Below are positions 28,270 to 36,428 of a stretch of 44,761 nucleotides of DNA, piece after piece. Under the pieces are notes generated by a model. It did not search any database. It was not told the DNA's origin and worked only from the letters and a program-made list of their open reading frames with translations. A program made the translations under genes and the position numbers. Position 1 is the first letter of the stretch, and each line of letters starts with the position of its first letter. The DNA is taken from assembly GCA_009693235.1 (NCBI GenBank), contig SHXR01000036.1:1-44761 (forward strand). The letters are read 5' to 3'. Source of the stretch: Betaproteobacteria bacterium. GTDB taxonomy: Bacteria; Pseudomonadota; Gammaproteobacteria; Burkholderiales; SG8-39.

Positions 28270-28906
28270 TGTGTCGGCCGCTTCCTCGAGTTTCGCGTGG
28301 TACGCAATCCGGCAACCCCTCGACCAGAGCCGCTGTCCCTCGCAGATGATTCCGAATCCGGATCTGTCAGTCGTCCCGGTATCGCGTACCCGCACGTTCG
28401 AGTGGGGACGTGCTGGACTCAATACCATCAACAATCCGGTGTCCTCCGGATTCGGTCCGTGGGGCGTACGCACCGACACCAGCGCAATGCTGAATGCCGA
28501 TTCCGGTCGGGTCTCGGCAAGGCCGAAAACCGGCACGCGCGAGATCTGGAATCTCGTCAACACCGGGAGCGGTTGGGATCATCCGATCCACGTTCACTTC
28601 GAGGAAGGCCAGGTTCTGTCGCGCAACGGGTCGGCTGCGAATGTACCCGCATGGGAGCGTGGCCGCAAAGACGTGTACCGCCTGCGGCCGGCCGGCACCA
28701 TCTCGATCACGATGCAGTTCCGCGACTGGAAGGGCATGTTCATGCAGCACTGCCACAACACGGTGCATGAGGACAACGCGATGCTGCTGCGGTGGGAGAT
28801 CGACCCCAGTACCGGCGGCGCCGTGCTCCAGCCGATGCCCACGCCCATTCCGTCACCGCAGGGCGTCACGTTCCAGGCGCCTACCGAAGTACTGCCTGGC
28901 GCATAA
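28270..28906 (+). pseudogene. Multicopper oxidase remnant (5'-truncated, frameshifted)
   Basis: Homology to the last domain of a large multicopper oxidase begins abruptly near 28270. VGRFLEFRVVRNPAT is in one frame and, after about 28319, DQSRCPSQMIPNPDLS through the end is in the +1 frame. The shift falls at a four-C run, 28316-28319. The copper ligands of the last cupredoxin domain survive: HPIHVH, and HCHNTVHEDNAM with the T1 Cys-linked His cluster. The first two-thirds of the gene is missing: upstream sequence up to mdtA shows no oxidase homology. The intact ancestor probably belonged with the SCO-cytochrome c gene 18 bases downstream. Confidence 0.75.
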
Positions 28907-28924
28907 CCAAGAGGCAACGCAAAC

Positions 28925-29899
28925 ATGGAACTTACTCATCAGCATGGATCGGGGACGGCGTTGGCCGCTGCCCGCGGCGCCATCGTTGCGACAATAGCGG
29001 CGATGGCGCTGGGAGCGACGCCGGCGGCAACTGCGGCGTCGCGACTGGGGGCCGATTACTTTCCGAATGTGTTGCTTACCAACCAGGATGGCAAATCGGT
29101 CCGGTTCTACGACGATCTCATCAAGGGGAAAACGGTTGCGATCAACATCATCTACACCAGTTGCACCGACGAGTGCCCGCTCGAAACAGCGCAGCTTGCG
29201 CAGGTGCAAAAATTGATGGGCGACCGGGTCGGGACGAAAATCCATTTCTACTCGATCTCGATCGATCCGAAGAACGACACGCCCGAGGTCTTGAAGGCGT
29301 ATTCCGCCAAGTTTGGCGCGGGACTTAGCTGGCAGTTTTTGACCGGCTCACCGGAGGACATCAAGCGACTCACCAAGAAGCTTGGATTATCACGGACGGC
29401 TGATGCGGGCCTGCGTGACGGCCACAGCGCAATGTTGCTGGTGGGCGACGAGCCAAGCGGGCAGTGGGTGCGCAATTCGGCGGTCGACAACCCGCGGTTT
29501 CTCGCTGCGTCGATGGCGAATTTCCTCGGCTGGCATGACTGGAAGCTCGATTCCACCAGGCCCTATGACGAGGCGAAACAAGTCAACCTCACCAAGGGTG
29601 AACAGATTTTTCAGAGCCGCTGTTCGACCTGCCATGCGCTAGGGAGCGGTGACAAGTTAGGACCCGATCTGGCCGGGGTGATGCGGCGGCGCGAGCGCGA
29701 CTGGATCACTCGCTACCTCAGCGCACCCGAACGCGTTCGCGCCGCAGGTGATCCGATCGCGTTGCAATTGCGCGAGAAATACAAGCCGGTCATCATGCCG
29801 AATCTTTCGCTCGGTGCTGAGGAAGTTGCGGACCTGCTCGGGTTTTTCGACAAGCGTATCGTCGCCAAGCAGCACGACCACTCGAAGCATCAACATTGA
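28925..29899 (+). CDS. SCO1/SenC copper chaperone fused to a cytochrome c domain
   Basis: This is a 324-residue exported protein. A signal-like hydrophobic segment at about 18-38 ends ATAA. Residues about 44-205 are a SCO domain with the copper-binding pair C80-x3-C84 (SCTDEC) and the ligand H167 (DGHSAM). Residues about 218-312 are a class I cytochrome c with haem motif C233-S-T-C236-H237 and axial Met M291 (IMPNLS). It ends in a His-rich tail, HDHSKHQH. SCO proteins insert copper or reduce thiols for CuA and multicopper enzymes; the haem domain could pass electrons. It directly follows the multicopper oxidase remnant, its likely former partner. Confidence 0.9.
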   Translation: MELTHQHGSGTALAAARGAIVATIAAMALGATPAATAASRLGADYFPNVLLTNQDGKSVRFYDDLIKGKTVAINIIYTSCTDECPLETAQLAQVQKLMGDRVGTKIHFYSISIDPKNDTPEVLKAYSAKFGAGLSWQFLTGSPEDIKRLTKKLGLSRTADAGLRDGHSAMLLVGDEPSGQWVRNSAVDNPRFLAASMANFLGWHDWKLDSTRPYDEAKQVNLTKGEQIFQSRCSTCHALGSGDKLGPDLAGVMRRRERDWITRYLSAPERVRAAGDPIALQLREKYKPVIMPNLSLGAEEVADLLGFFDKRIVAKQHDHSKHQH

Positions 29900-29905
29900 T
29901 CTGTT

Positions 29906-29967
29906 CCTGATTCGCGGGCAGCGAATCAGGACTGACCTCAGCCCCATTGCGGGAGAGGGGGGGCTGA
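29906..29967. terminator. Two hairpins between convergent genes, likely bidirectional terminator
   Basis: CCTGATTCGC/GCGAATCAGG (29906-29915 and 29921-29930) is a perfect 10-bp stem with a five-base loop. A second stem, TCAGCCCC/GGGGCTGA, pairs 29938-29945 with 29960-29967. They lie between the end of the SCO-cytochrome gene (plus) and the end of the LLM gene (minus). T-runs are weak (only GTTT at 29977-29980), so the terminator role is inferred from position. Confidence 0.5.
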
Positions 29968-30013
29968 TGCTGAGTGTTTAAGACTGCGGCAATGGACTTC
30001 CCGCCGCCCGAGC

Positions 30014-31189
30014 TCAGGCGATCGCGACTTCCTCGCCGTACAACTCGCGCGATGCCTTGCGCACACCCGGAATCACGGCTTCTGCGAAACGTTCCATGTT
30101 GCGCTTGGTGAGATCGGCGGGCAGTGTGCCGAACTGGCACATCACCAGCAGATTGCCGAAGCCAAGTTGTTTGGTGTAGTCGATCAATTGCTCGCGCACG
30201 GTTTTCGCGCTGCCGCAAATGAACATGCCAAGGTCCATGGCGCGCTTGGCATCGGTTGCCGTGCCGATGTCGGACTTTGCCGCGGCGATCGCCTTCAGGG
30301 ATTCGCGTGAGGTGTAACCGGGCGGCAACAGCATCTCGACCGGCATTCTGAGGAAGCTGTTGCGGAAGTTTTCGTAGTGTACGGCCGCCTCTTTATAGGC
30401 GGACTCGTCGGTATCGCCCACATAGATTGGCACTGCCCAGCCAAGTTGCCGTGGCTTTGAGGTGTAGCCGAAGCCTTGCGCCACATCACGATAGAGCTGC
30501 AGGTATTTTTTCAGCGCCGAGATCGGGCTGAACGTCTGCAAGTAGGTGTACTTGTGTTTCGGATCGGCTGCGAAGTCGATCGTCTCACGGCTGCCTTGCG
30601 ACGGAATCCAGATCGGCGGATGCGGCTGCTGATAGGGGCGGGGCCACACATTCACATATTCGAAGTGGTAATGCTTGCTGTGATACTCGAAGGGGCCGGT
30701 TTCGGTCCAGGCGCGCACGATCAAATCATGGGCTTCATGGAAACGCTCATGGGATGCGGTGGGATTGACGCCGAATGAATGGTATTCGGCGCCGATGCCG
30801 CGCACGAATCCGGAGATCAACCGGCCACCGGTGATGTTGTCGATCATCGCGTGATCTTCGGCAATCGTAAGCGGATGGGTGCGCAGGGGCAGGGCACTGC
30901 CGAGAATCGCGATGCGGGCCTTGCTGGTCTTGCGGGCGAGCGCCGCCGCCGTGACGATCGGGGAGGGCATGATGCCGTAGGCGTTTTGATGATGCTCGTT
31001 CACGCACAACCCGTCGAAGCCGAGTTTCTCGCCGTATTCGAGTTCATCGAGATAGCGGTTGTAAAGCAGATGTCCCTTCTGCGGATCATAGAAGCTGTTG
31101 GGCAGCACGACCCAGGATGCCGAGTACTTCTTTGCCGCCTCCAGATCGAGGTCGGCATAGGGCATTAGGTGGAAAAGAAAAATATTCAT
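30014..31189 (-). CDS. LLM-class flavin-dependent oxidoreductase
   Basis: This 391-residue luciferase-like protein has the family blocks GEKLGFDGLCVNEHHQNAYG, EDHAMIDNITGGRLISGFVRG and WPRPYQQPHPPIWIPSQGS. The EHH motif is shared with long-chain and cyclic-ketone monooxygenase-like LLMs. It should use reduced FMN from a separate reductase. It resembles the LLM gene at 10453 but is divergent enough to act on a different compound. AGGAG precedes the ATG at 31189. It is divergent from the MhpD-type hydratase. Confidence 0.9.
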   Translation of the reverse strand: MNIFLFHLMPYADLDLEAAKKYSASWVVLPNSFYDPQKGHLLYNRYLDELEYGEKLGFDGLCVNEHHQNAYGIMPSPIVTAAALARKTSKARIAILGSALPLRTHPLTIAEDHAMIDNITGGRLISGFVRGIGAEYHSFGVNPTASHERFHEAHDLIVRAWTETGPFEYHSKHYHFEYVNVWPRPYQQPHPPIWIPSQGSRETIDFAADPKHKYTYLQTFSPISALKKYLQLYRDVAQGFGYTSKPRQLGWAVPIYVGDTDESAYKEAAVHYENFRNSFLRMPVEMLLPPGYTSRESLKAIAAAKSDIGTATDAKRAMDLGMFICGSAKTVREQLIDYTKQLGFGNLLVMCQFGTLPADLTKRNMERFAEAVIPGVRKASRELYGEEVAIA

Positions 31190-31322
31190 GAAAACGCTCC
31201 TGGCACGGGGACAGGAAGGTTACTACAACGGCACCCTGAGGGGCTTTCCGGCCGGCATGCCGCTGCTCCGGCGGGCAGTGCCATGCGTGCCCCGACGCGC
31301 AATATGCATTAGAGTCCGCGCT

Positions 31323-32117
31323 ATGAAAACCCGCCAAAGCCCCACGCAGGAAGCCGCCGCCATGATTTGGGCAGCGTGGAATGCATCGACGCGCATCGAC
31401 GCGCTGCCGGAATTCTGCCGGCCGTCCGACCGTGCGGCGGCATACGCCATCCAGCGGGAGATCGTCAAGCTATCGGGGCAGCGGGTCGTCGGCTGGAAGA
31501 TTGCCGCGACGAGCACTGCCGGCCAACATCATATCGGCGTCGATGGACCCTTGGCCGGGCCGCTGCTCGCCAAGAAAGTGCTCTCGTCAGGGGTCAGTGT
31601 TCCGCTGGCCGGCAACAGCATGAATGTCGCCGAAGCCGAGTTTGCCTTTGAGATGGCGATTGGTCTGCCGCCGCGCAAAGCGCCCTACGTGGTGCAGGAA
31701 GTGATGGCTGCGGTCACGACCCTCGCCCCGGCGATTGAAGTGCCCGATACGCGCTTCAATGATTTTGCCAAGGCCGGTGCGTCGCAACTCATCGCCGACT
31801 GCGCGTGCGGATGTTGGCTGGTGGTGGGGGCGAAGACGCGTGCCAATTGGCGGCAATGGGACTTGCCTCGCCATGCGGCGATCGCCTATCGAAACGGCGA
31901 GGTTGCCGCCGAAGGCGAGGGCGCGAACGTATTGGGTGACCCACGCATCGCGCTCACCTGGATCGCCAACGAACTGGCAACCTATGGCGAAGGACTCAAA
32001 GCAGGCGATCTGGTGAGCACCGGGACATGCATCGTGCCGGTCGCGATCGCGCCGGGCGATGAGTTCCGGGTGGATTTTGGCGTGCTGGGGGCGGTGTCGG
32101 TCCGCTTAGCGGCTTGA
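31323..32117 (+). CDS. 2-keto-4-pentenoate hydratase family protein (MhpD-like)
   Basis: This protein of about 264 residues has the fumarylacetoacetate-hydrolase-like fold. VVGWKIAATS, then the acidic metal-binding motif EAEFAFEMAIGLPPR, and VLGDPRIALTWIANELATYGEGLKAGDLVSTGTC are as in MhpD/BphH/DmpE hydratases. These add water to 2-hydroxypenta-2,4-dienoate in meta-cleavage pathways; decarboxylase relatives also exist. The frame is open to 31188, but the family start is the ATG at 31323. Together with the extradiol-type enzyme at 36429 it hints at a meta-cleavage route, though the two are not in one operon. Confidence 0.87.
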   Translation: MKTRQSPTQEAAAMIWAAWNASTRIDALPEFCRPSDRAAAYAIQREIVKLSGQRVVGWKIAATSTAGQHHIGVDGPLAGPLLAKKVLSSGVSVPLAGNSMNVAEAEFAFEMAIGLPPRKAPYVVQEVMAAVTTLAPAIEVPDTRFNDFAKAGASQLIADCACGCWLVVGAKTRANWRQWDLPRHAAIAYRNGEVAAEGEGANVLGDPRIALTWIANELATYGEGLKAGDLVSTGTCIVPVAIAPGDEFRVDFGVLGAVSVRLAA

Positions 32118-32118
32118 A

Positions 32119-32145
32119 GGAAAGGGGATCACGTTTCCCCTTTCC
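32119..32145. terminator. Hairpin terminator between convergent genes
   Basis: GGAAAGGGGA (32119-32128) and TCCCCTTTCC (32136-32145) form a perfect 10-bp stem with a seven-base loop, directly after the hydratase stop and before the convergent DUF2889 gene's end. A smaller GGTCC/GGACC pair follows. No long T-run is present, so the strength is uncertain. Confidence 0.55.
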
Positions 32146-32162
32146 CGGGTCCTCCGGACCTA

Positions 32163-32753
32163 TCAGCTTTCACCCTTCACAGCGACTTTCGCCGGTCGGT
32201 GATACTCCGGATAGCTCTTCCTCACCACCTCGCCGTCTTCCGCCCAGGCAAGACAACCGTTGATGAATCCGGGGCGCGACTTATCATTCGGATCGGGCAG
32301 CGTGTTCGCGCGCTGGTCGGTGGCGCGCCGCCAGCCGTGGATCGTTTGAAAGGCCACCGTCGCCAACGGCTGCATCAGCTCGCGTACATGGGTACAGCCT
32401 TTCGTGCCGCCGGCCGCTTCATTGACGGCACGCCGCCATCCTGCGCCGATCTGTTTGCCGATTAGGCCTTGAAACGCGGGCGCGGCGGATTGGCAAAGAT
32501 CGTAGGGCGTTGAGGGCATGCTGACTTCGACAGCGCGAATCATCATGTCGGCATCCATGGTGAGGCGAACATGCATATCGTGGACGAGATCGCCGATCTT
32601 GCGCTCACCACGCATCGTCTCGGTATAAACATAGGCCTTGGTGTCGATGATGCGCGCTTCGATATCGTAGAGGCCGTCGTTGCGCTCGAATCCTTCGCAA
32701 TGGATGGACCGAGTGTGCAGATGGCGGCGGGGCGCCGGCGCAGCAAGCGTCAT
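32163..32753 (-). CDS. DUF2889 domain protein
   Basis: This 196-residue cytoplasmic protein matches DUF2889, with HTRSIHCEGFERNDGLYDIEA, then DGRI-like IDTKAY, HDMHVRLTMDADM and GCTHVRELMQPLATVAFQT. The family has no established reaction. It is often found in proteobacterial catabolic regions, and the repeated acidic and His residues look like a ligand or metal pocket. AGGAG lies seven bases before the ATG. It stands alone: its neighbour upstream on the same strand ends 86 bases after its start. Confidence 0.85.
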   Translation of the reverse strand: MTLAAPAPRRHLHTRSIHCEGFERNDGLYDIEARIIDTKAYVYTETMRGERKIGDLVHDMHVRLTMDADMMIRAVEVSMPSTPYDLCQSAAPAFQGLIGKQIGAGWRRAVNEAAGGTKGCTHVRELMQPLATVAFQTIHGWRRATDQRANTLPDPNDKSRPGFINGCLAWAEDGEVVRKSYPEYHRPAKVAVKGES

Positions 32754-32839
32754 GCAGAACTCCTATCGATGATGCGCAGACGAGCGCAGCCCGCGATTCT
32801 ATCGTGCAATGCGGCGGTTTCTGACCCAGGCGATGAGCG

Positions 32840-34255
32840 TTATGCGAGCGCGGTCACAATATGCTCGCCGGCGCGCAATCCGGTCACGCTCGATTTCACA
32901 AGCCCGCCGACGTATCCGCAGGATGCGCCGCCCTCCAGGCCGCCGGTCGAGCAACCCACCGCATAGAGGCCGGGAATCGGTGTACCTGAGACATCGAGTG
33001 CCCGCGCATTCGCATCGATGTGGATGCCGCCCATCGTATAGGTAATGCCTGCGACCATCGGAATGGCAAAGAAGGGCGCCGATACGATCGGGAAGGGTGC
33101 AAGTGGGCTTGTCGATCGCTTCGGTACGAGCGTCGCCGTGGTTTTGGCGGCCACCGCGCGGTTGTACGCGTCGACTTCTGCAATGAGCGTGGCCGCATCA
33201 ATGCCTGTTTTGGCGGCCAATTCAGCAAGACTGCCTGCTTGTAAGAAGGTACCGCCGCCATCGACGAGCCGTGGATTGGGCGCCTGCAGGTAGTAAGTGC
33301 CGCGTTCTTCCCAGATTCGCTGATCACCGACCACGAAGGTCGCACCCGGATCGGGCAGCTCCGCTGTTGCATTGGCCACCGACACCCCGCCGCGCGCTTC
33401 ATCGGTGAAGCGTTTGCCTTGTGCGGTGACGACGATACCGGCTCCCGCGACAAAATCGAGCCAAGGGTAGGGCCACAGCTTGTCATTGGCGATCGCATCG
33501 CGTGATTGCAGATGGCCGTAGAAGCCGCGTAGATCAGTAATGGCGGCACCAGCCGCTTGCGCCATGGTGAGGCCATCGCCCATGCCGGTTCGCGCGTTTC
33601 GCTGCAGCAGTCGATCCGGAGCGGGCGAGATGGGGCCGCGTGTGATCGCCGGATTCGCCTGAAAGCCGCCGTCGGCAAGAATCACGCAGCGTGCATTGAC
33701 CGCGAACGTTGAACCTTGCGCGGTCGTGCCGGAAAAACCCACGACGCGTTGGTTGTCCCGGGTGAGCTGTTCAACCTTGTGACCGCGATGAAGGACGCCG
33801 CCCAATTTGATCAAAGCGGCTTCGAAAGTTCGCAGCATCACATCGCCGCCGCGTCCTTCCCAGCTGCGGCCTTGCGGTGTCAGCGTTGGCGGTGACAACA
33901 TGAATGCGTGATGTTGGAAGGGGCCTGCCATGAAGCGAATGCCTGCGTCTTGCATCCAGCGGATGACCCGCATGATGTCGGTGGCAACCGCTTTGGCAAG
34001 TTGCGGATCAGCGCAGCCTTCGGTCACCGTGAGGATGAGCTGTTCGAGTTCAGCCGGATCACGCCTGATATCTTCATTGCAGATGTGGAAGATGCCAGAC
34101 GTAATGCGCGAATTGCAGATATAGCGTTCTTCGGGCGATTTTTCGTAGATGCGGACTTTCTTGCCGGCTTGCGCTGCAACGAGACCCGCGATCATGCCGG
34201 ATATACCGCCACCGACGATCGCGACATCGCAGGCAAGTGTGTTGGATTCAGCCAT
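32840..34255 (-). CDS. FAD-dependent oxidoreductase, fumarate reductase/ketosteroid dehydrogenase-like
   Basis: This 471-residue flavoprotein has an N-terminal dinucleotide fold VGGGISGMIAGLVAAQAGKKVRIYEK. It also has a middle ADGGFQANP block and a C-terminal ITYTMGGIHIDANARALD...PIPGLYAVGCSTGGLEG, the pattern of the FRD/SdhA/TcuA/KstD superfamily. These enzymes move a hydride between FAD and a C-C bond of an acid or steroid. There is no signal peptide, so it is cytoplasmic. AGGAGA precedes the ATG. It is the last gene of an operon with a Bug receptor and a small membrane protein, so its substrate may be the compound that receptor binds. Confidence 0.88.
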   Translation of the reverse strand: MAESNTLACDVAIVGGGISGMIAGLVAAQAGKKVRIYEKSPEERYICNSRITSGIFHICNEDIRRDPAELEQLILTVTEGCADPQLAKAVATDIMRVIRWMQDAGIRFMAGPFQHHAFMLSPPTLTPQGRSWEGRGGDVMLRTFEAALIKLGGVLHRGHKVEQLTRDNQRVVGFSGTTAQGSTFAVNARCVILADGGFQANPAITRGPISPAPDRLLQRNARTGMGDGLTMAQAAGAAITDLRGFYGHLQSRDAIANDKLWPYPWLDFVAGAGIVVTAQGKRFTDEARGGVSVANATAELPDPGATFVVGDQRIWEERGTYYLQAPNPRLVDGGGTFLQAGSLAELAAKTGIDAATLIAEVDAYNRAVAAKTTATLVPKRSTSPLAPFPIVSAPFFAIPMVAGITYTMGGIHIDANARALDVSGTPIPGLYAVGCSTGGLEGGASCGYVGGLVKSSVTGLRAGEHIVTALA

Positions 34256-34268
34256 GGCAATCTCCTGA

Positions 34269-34490
34269 TTAGCGCGGCAACAAGGTATCGGCGATTACTT
34301 CAATCAACTCGGCAAGCAGGCGTGCAACGGCCCATGCCAAGACGCCCGCCAGCAAGGCCCAGGCGAACGGCATGAACCCGCCTTGCGCCGTCGTCGCAAT
34401 GAGTGTGATCAGTAGCGCAAGCACGCCGATGGCGATCGCCGCATGCCGTCCATGGCGCGCAGCCAAGGCAATCGCCGGATAGGTCTTCAT
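34269..34490 (-). CDS. Small membrane protein, two predicted helices
   Basis: This 73-residue protein begins MKTYPAIALAARHGRHAAIAI. Two hydrophobic segments, about residues 18-36 and 41-62, are joined by a short loop. The start at 34490 makes an ATGA overlap with the Bug receptor gene; the longer frame to 34529 would sit inside that gene. It lies 13 bases before the flavoprotein gene. I do not recognise the family. It is far shorter than TctB, the usual small subunit of tripartite tricarboxylate transporters. It could be a reduced membrane partner. Confidence 0.7.
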   Translation of the reverse strand: MKTYPAIALAARHGRHAAIAIGVLALLITLIATTAQGGFMPFAWALLAGVLAWAVARLLAELIEVIADTLLPR

Positions 34491-35449
34491 TCTGGTTGTA
34501 TCCCTGCATTCTTCGCAACAGCTGCCCATCGGGTGACTTCAGATCGGATCAGTACGCCGAATGCTTCGGGCGTGCTACCGACTGCTTCCGCGCCGTCGGT
34601 AGCGAGGCGCTCCTTTACATCTGGCAGTTCCAGTGCACGAACAATTTCTGCCTGCAGGCGAAGCACGATTTCCCGTGGCGTGCCGGCCGGCGCCAAGACA
34701 CCATACCACTGCATGACTTCATAACCCGCAACGCCCGCCTCCGCAATGGTTGGCACCTCTGGCATCACGCTGCTGCGCCGAGTGCCTGAAACGCCAAGCG
34801 CGCGCAACTTGCCTGATTTGACATGCGGGACGGCCGATAACACGTTGGTGAGCATGACCGCGACGCGTCCGGCTAAGAGATCGATGAGTCCAGGCCCGGT
34901 GCCTTTGTAGGGCACATGGGCGAGATCAATGCCAGCCATGCTCTTCAGCAGCTCCATCGACATATGCGGTGATGAGCCGAGTCCGGCCGAAGCATAGTGA
35001 AAATGACCGGGCTGTGCCTTCGCAAGCGCGATCAGCTCTTTCACCGACTGCGCAGGCACCGAAGGATGTACCAGCAGAATATTGGGCACCGTGGCGAGTA
35101 ACGTAATCGGTGCGTAATCCTTTAGCACGTCATAGGGAACTTTCTTGTAGAGCACCGGATTAATCGTGATCGGGCTTGCCGCCGTGAGAATGGTGTACCC
35201 ATCGGCGTCGGCCTTGGCGAGCATTTCGTAGCCGATGATGCCGGTGGCGCCAGGACGATTCTCGATGACGAAGGGTTGACCAAGACGTTCCGCCAGTTTG
35301 ACGGCAATGGCGCGTGTGATGATGTCGGTGCCACCACCGCTCGATGACGGAACGATAAAGCGGACCGGGCGCGACGGATAACTGGATTGCGCAATGCTCG
35401 CCGCCGCATAGAGCAGGGCCCAGGTGAGCGCGACAAGGCGAATGATCAT
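34487..35449 (-). CDS. Bug-family (TTT-type) periplasmic solute receptor
   Basis: This 320-residue protein has a signal peptide (MIIRLVALTWALLYAAASIAQ). It then shows the Bug pattern VRFIVPSSSGGGTDIITRAIAVKL, VIENRPGATGIIGYEML, YASAGLGSSPHMSMELL and a C-terminal VMPEVPTIAEAGVAGYE. It is the first gene of a three-gene operon with a small membrane protein and an FAD oxidoreductase. It differs clearly from the Bug at 7970-8938. The ligand is unknown; carboxylic acids are typical. Confidence 0.92.
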   Translation of the reverse strand: MIIRLVALTWALLYAAASIAQSSYPSRPVRFIVPSSSGGGTDIITRAIAVKLAERLGQPFVIENRPGATGIIGYEMLAKADADGYTILTAASPITINPVLYKKVPYDVLKDYAPITLLATVPNILLVHPSVPAQSVKELIALAKAQPGHFHYASAGLGSSPHMSMELLKSMAGIDLAHVPYKGTGPGLIDLLAGRVAVMLTNVLSAVPHVKSGKLRALGVSGTRRSSVMPEVPTIAEAGVAGYEVMQWYGVLAPAGTPREIVLRLQAEIVRALELPDVKERLATDGAEAVGSTPEAFGVLIRSEVTRWAAVAKNAGIQPE

Positions 35450-35513
35450 GCGCGGAATGATAGCGTCTGCGGGTACGATGCGTTAGGCTTTCCCTTCACT
35501 TCTCACCTTTCAC

Positions 35514-36374
35514 ATGTCCACATCGACTCACTCATGGCCCAACGGCGCGCGCGTCGCCGTCCTCATCAGCGTCCTATTTGAGGCCTGGTCGGACGGCAAA
35601 TTCCCCACTTACTTCACTCGTACCACGCCGCTTAAACCCGGCACGACCGATCAGTCGGCGATCCGCTGGTCGCAATATGGTGGAAATGAAGGCATCTGGC
35701 GCATCATGCAGATCGTCGGTAACGCGGCGTTGCCGGCCACGGTGTTCGCGAATGCGCTGGCTGCCGAGCGTTATCCGGATGCGATCCGTCGCATCGTGCA
35801 AGCGGGACATGCAGTCGCCGGGCATGGTTATGCGCAGGATCAGTACCTGCTCGATTTCGACCGCGACGGGCAGCGCGCGTTAATTACCAAGTCGCTCGAC
35901 ATCCTGGAGCGTGCCGCCGGTCGTCGACCCGATGGCTGGACCACGCCCGTCTATGGCGGGAATGAACACACGATTCCGTTGCTGGTGGGCGCGGGAATGC
36001 AGTGGCATTGCGATGCGCTTGATTTCAGCATGCCCCGCATCGAACAGACGGGCAGTGGTCCGATCGTCGCGATTCCCTGGTGCGAGTTTGTGGACAACCG
36101 CGTGTTGCGATCCAATCCGCGCGATTACCTGGATGTCTACCAAGGGATGTTCGATTACCTCTATGCGAGCGAGCCGATGTCGCTGCTGCACATCGCGATC
36201 CATGCGCATACCGGCGGTCGTCCGTTGATCGCCGCGATGTTCAACGAGGTGCTCCGTTACATCAAAGGGTTTCCAGAGGTGTGGTTCGCACGACACAATG
36301 AAATCGCGCGCTGGAAACGCGATAACGCGACGATCGACATTTCACCCAAGGCGCGCTTTCCGGGTAGTTCGTAG
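35514..36374 (+). CDS. Polysaccharide deacetylase/PuuE-type hydrolase
   Basis: This 286-residue NodB-fold protein has RVAVLISVLFEAWSDGK at the start, IVQAGHAVAGHGYAQDQ (the H-x3-H metal motif), GWTTPVYGGNEHTIPLL and LHIAIHAHTGGRPLIAAMFNEVL near the end. Lack of a signal peptide and the overall pattern resemble cytoplasmic PuuE-type allantoinase/N-deformylase-like enzymes more than cell-wall deacetylases. C-N bond hydrolysis of a small molecule is therefore more likely, but the substrate is unknown. No clear ribosome site precedes the ATG. The stop codon lies inside a repeat copy. Confidence 0.82.
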   Translation: MSTSTHSWPNGARVAVLISVLFEAWSDGKFPTYFTRTTPLKPGTTDQSAIRWSQYGGNEGIWRIMQIVGNAALPATVFANALAAERYPDAIRRIVQAGHAVAGHGYAQDQYLLDFDRDGQRALITKSLDILERAAGRRPDGWTTPVYGGNEHTIPLLVGAGMQWHCDALDFSMPRIEQTGSGPIVAIPWCEFVDNRVLRSNPRDYLDVYQGMFDYLYASEPMSLLHIAIHAHTGGRPLIAAMFNEVLRYIKGFPEVWFARHNEIARWKRDNATIDISPKARFPGSS

Positions 36375-36419
36375 GGTGGAAAAGTAATGCGCATTCCACT
36401 ATAGCTTTACCGACCTACG
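36370..36419. repeat. GTAGGGTGG-type palindromic repeat, short copy
   Basis: CGTAGGGTGGAAAAG opens this 50-base segment and ACCTACG closes it, with GCGCATTCCAC between. The same words form the inner arms of the larger palindrome at 39153-39264. The first TAG of the repeat is the stop codon of the deacetylase gene. Confidence 0.6.
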
Positions 36420-36428
36420 CTGCTTGGC

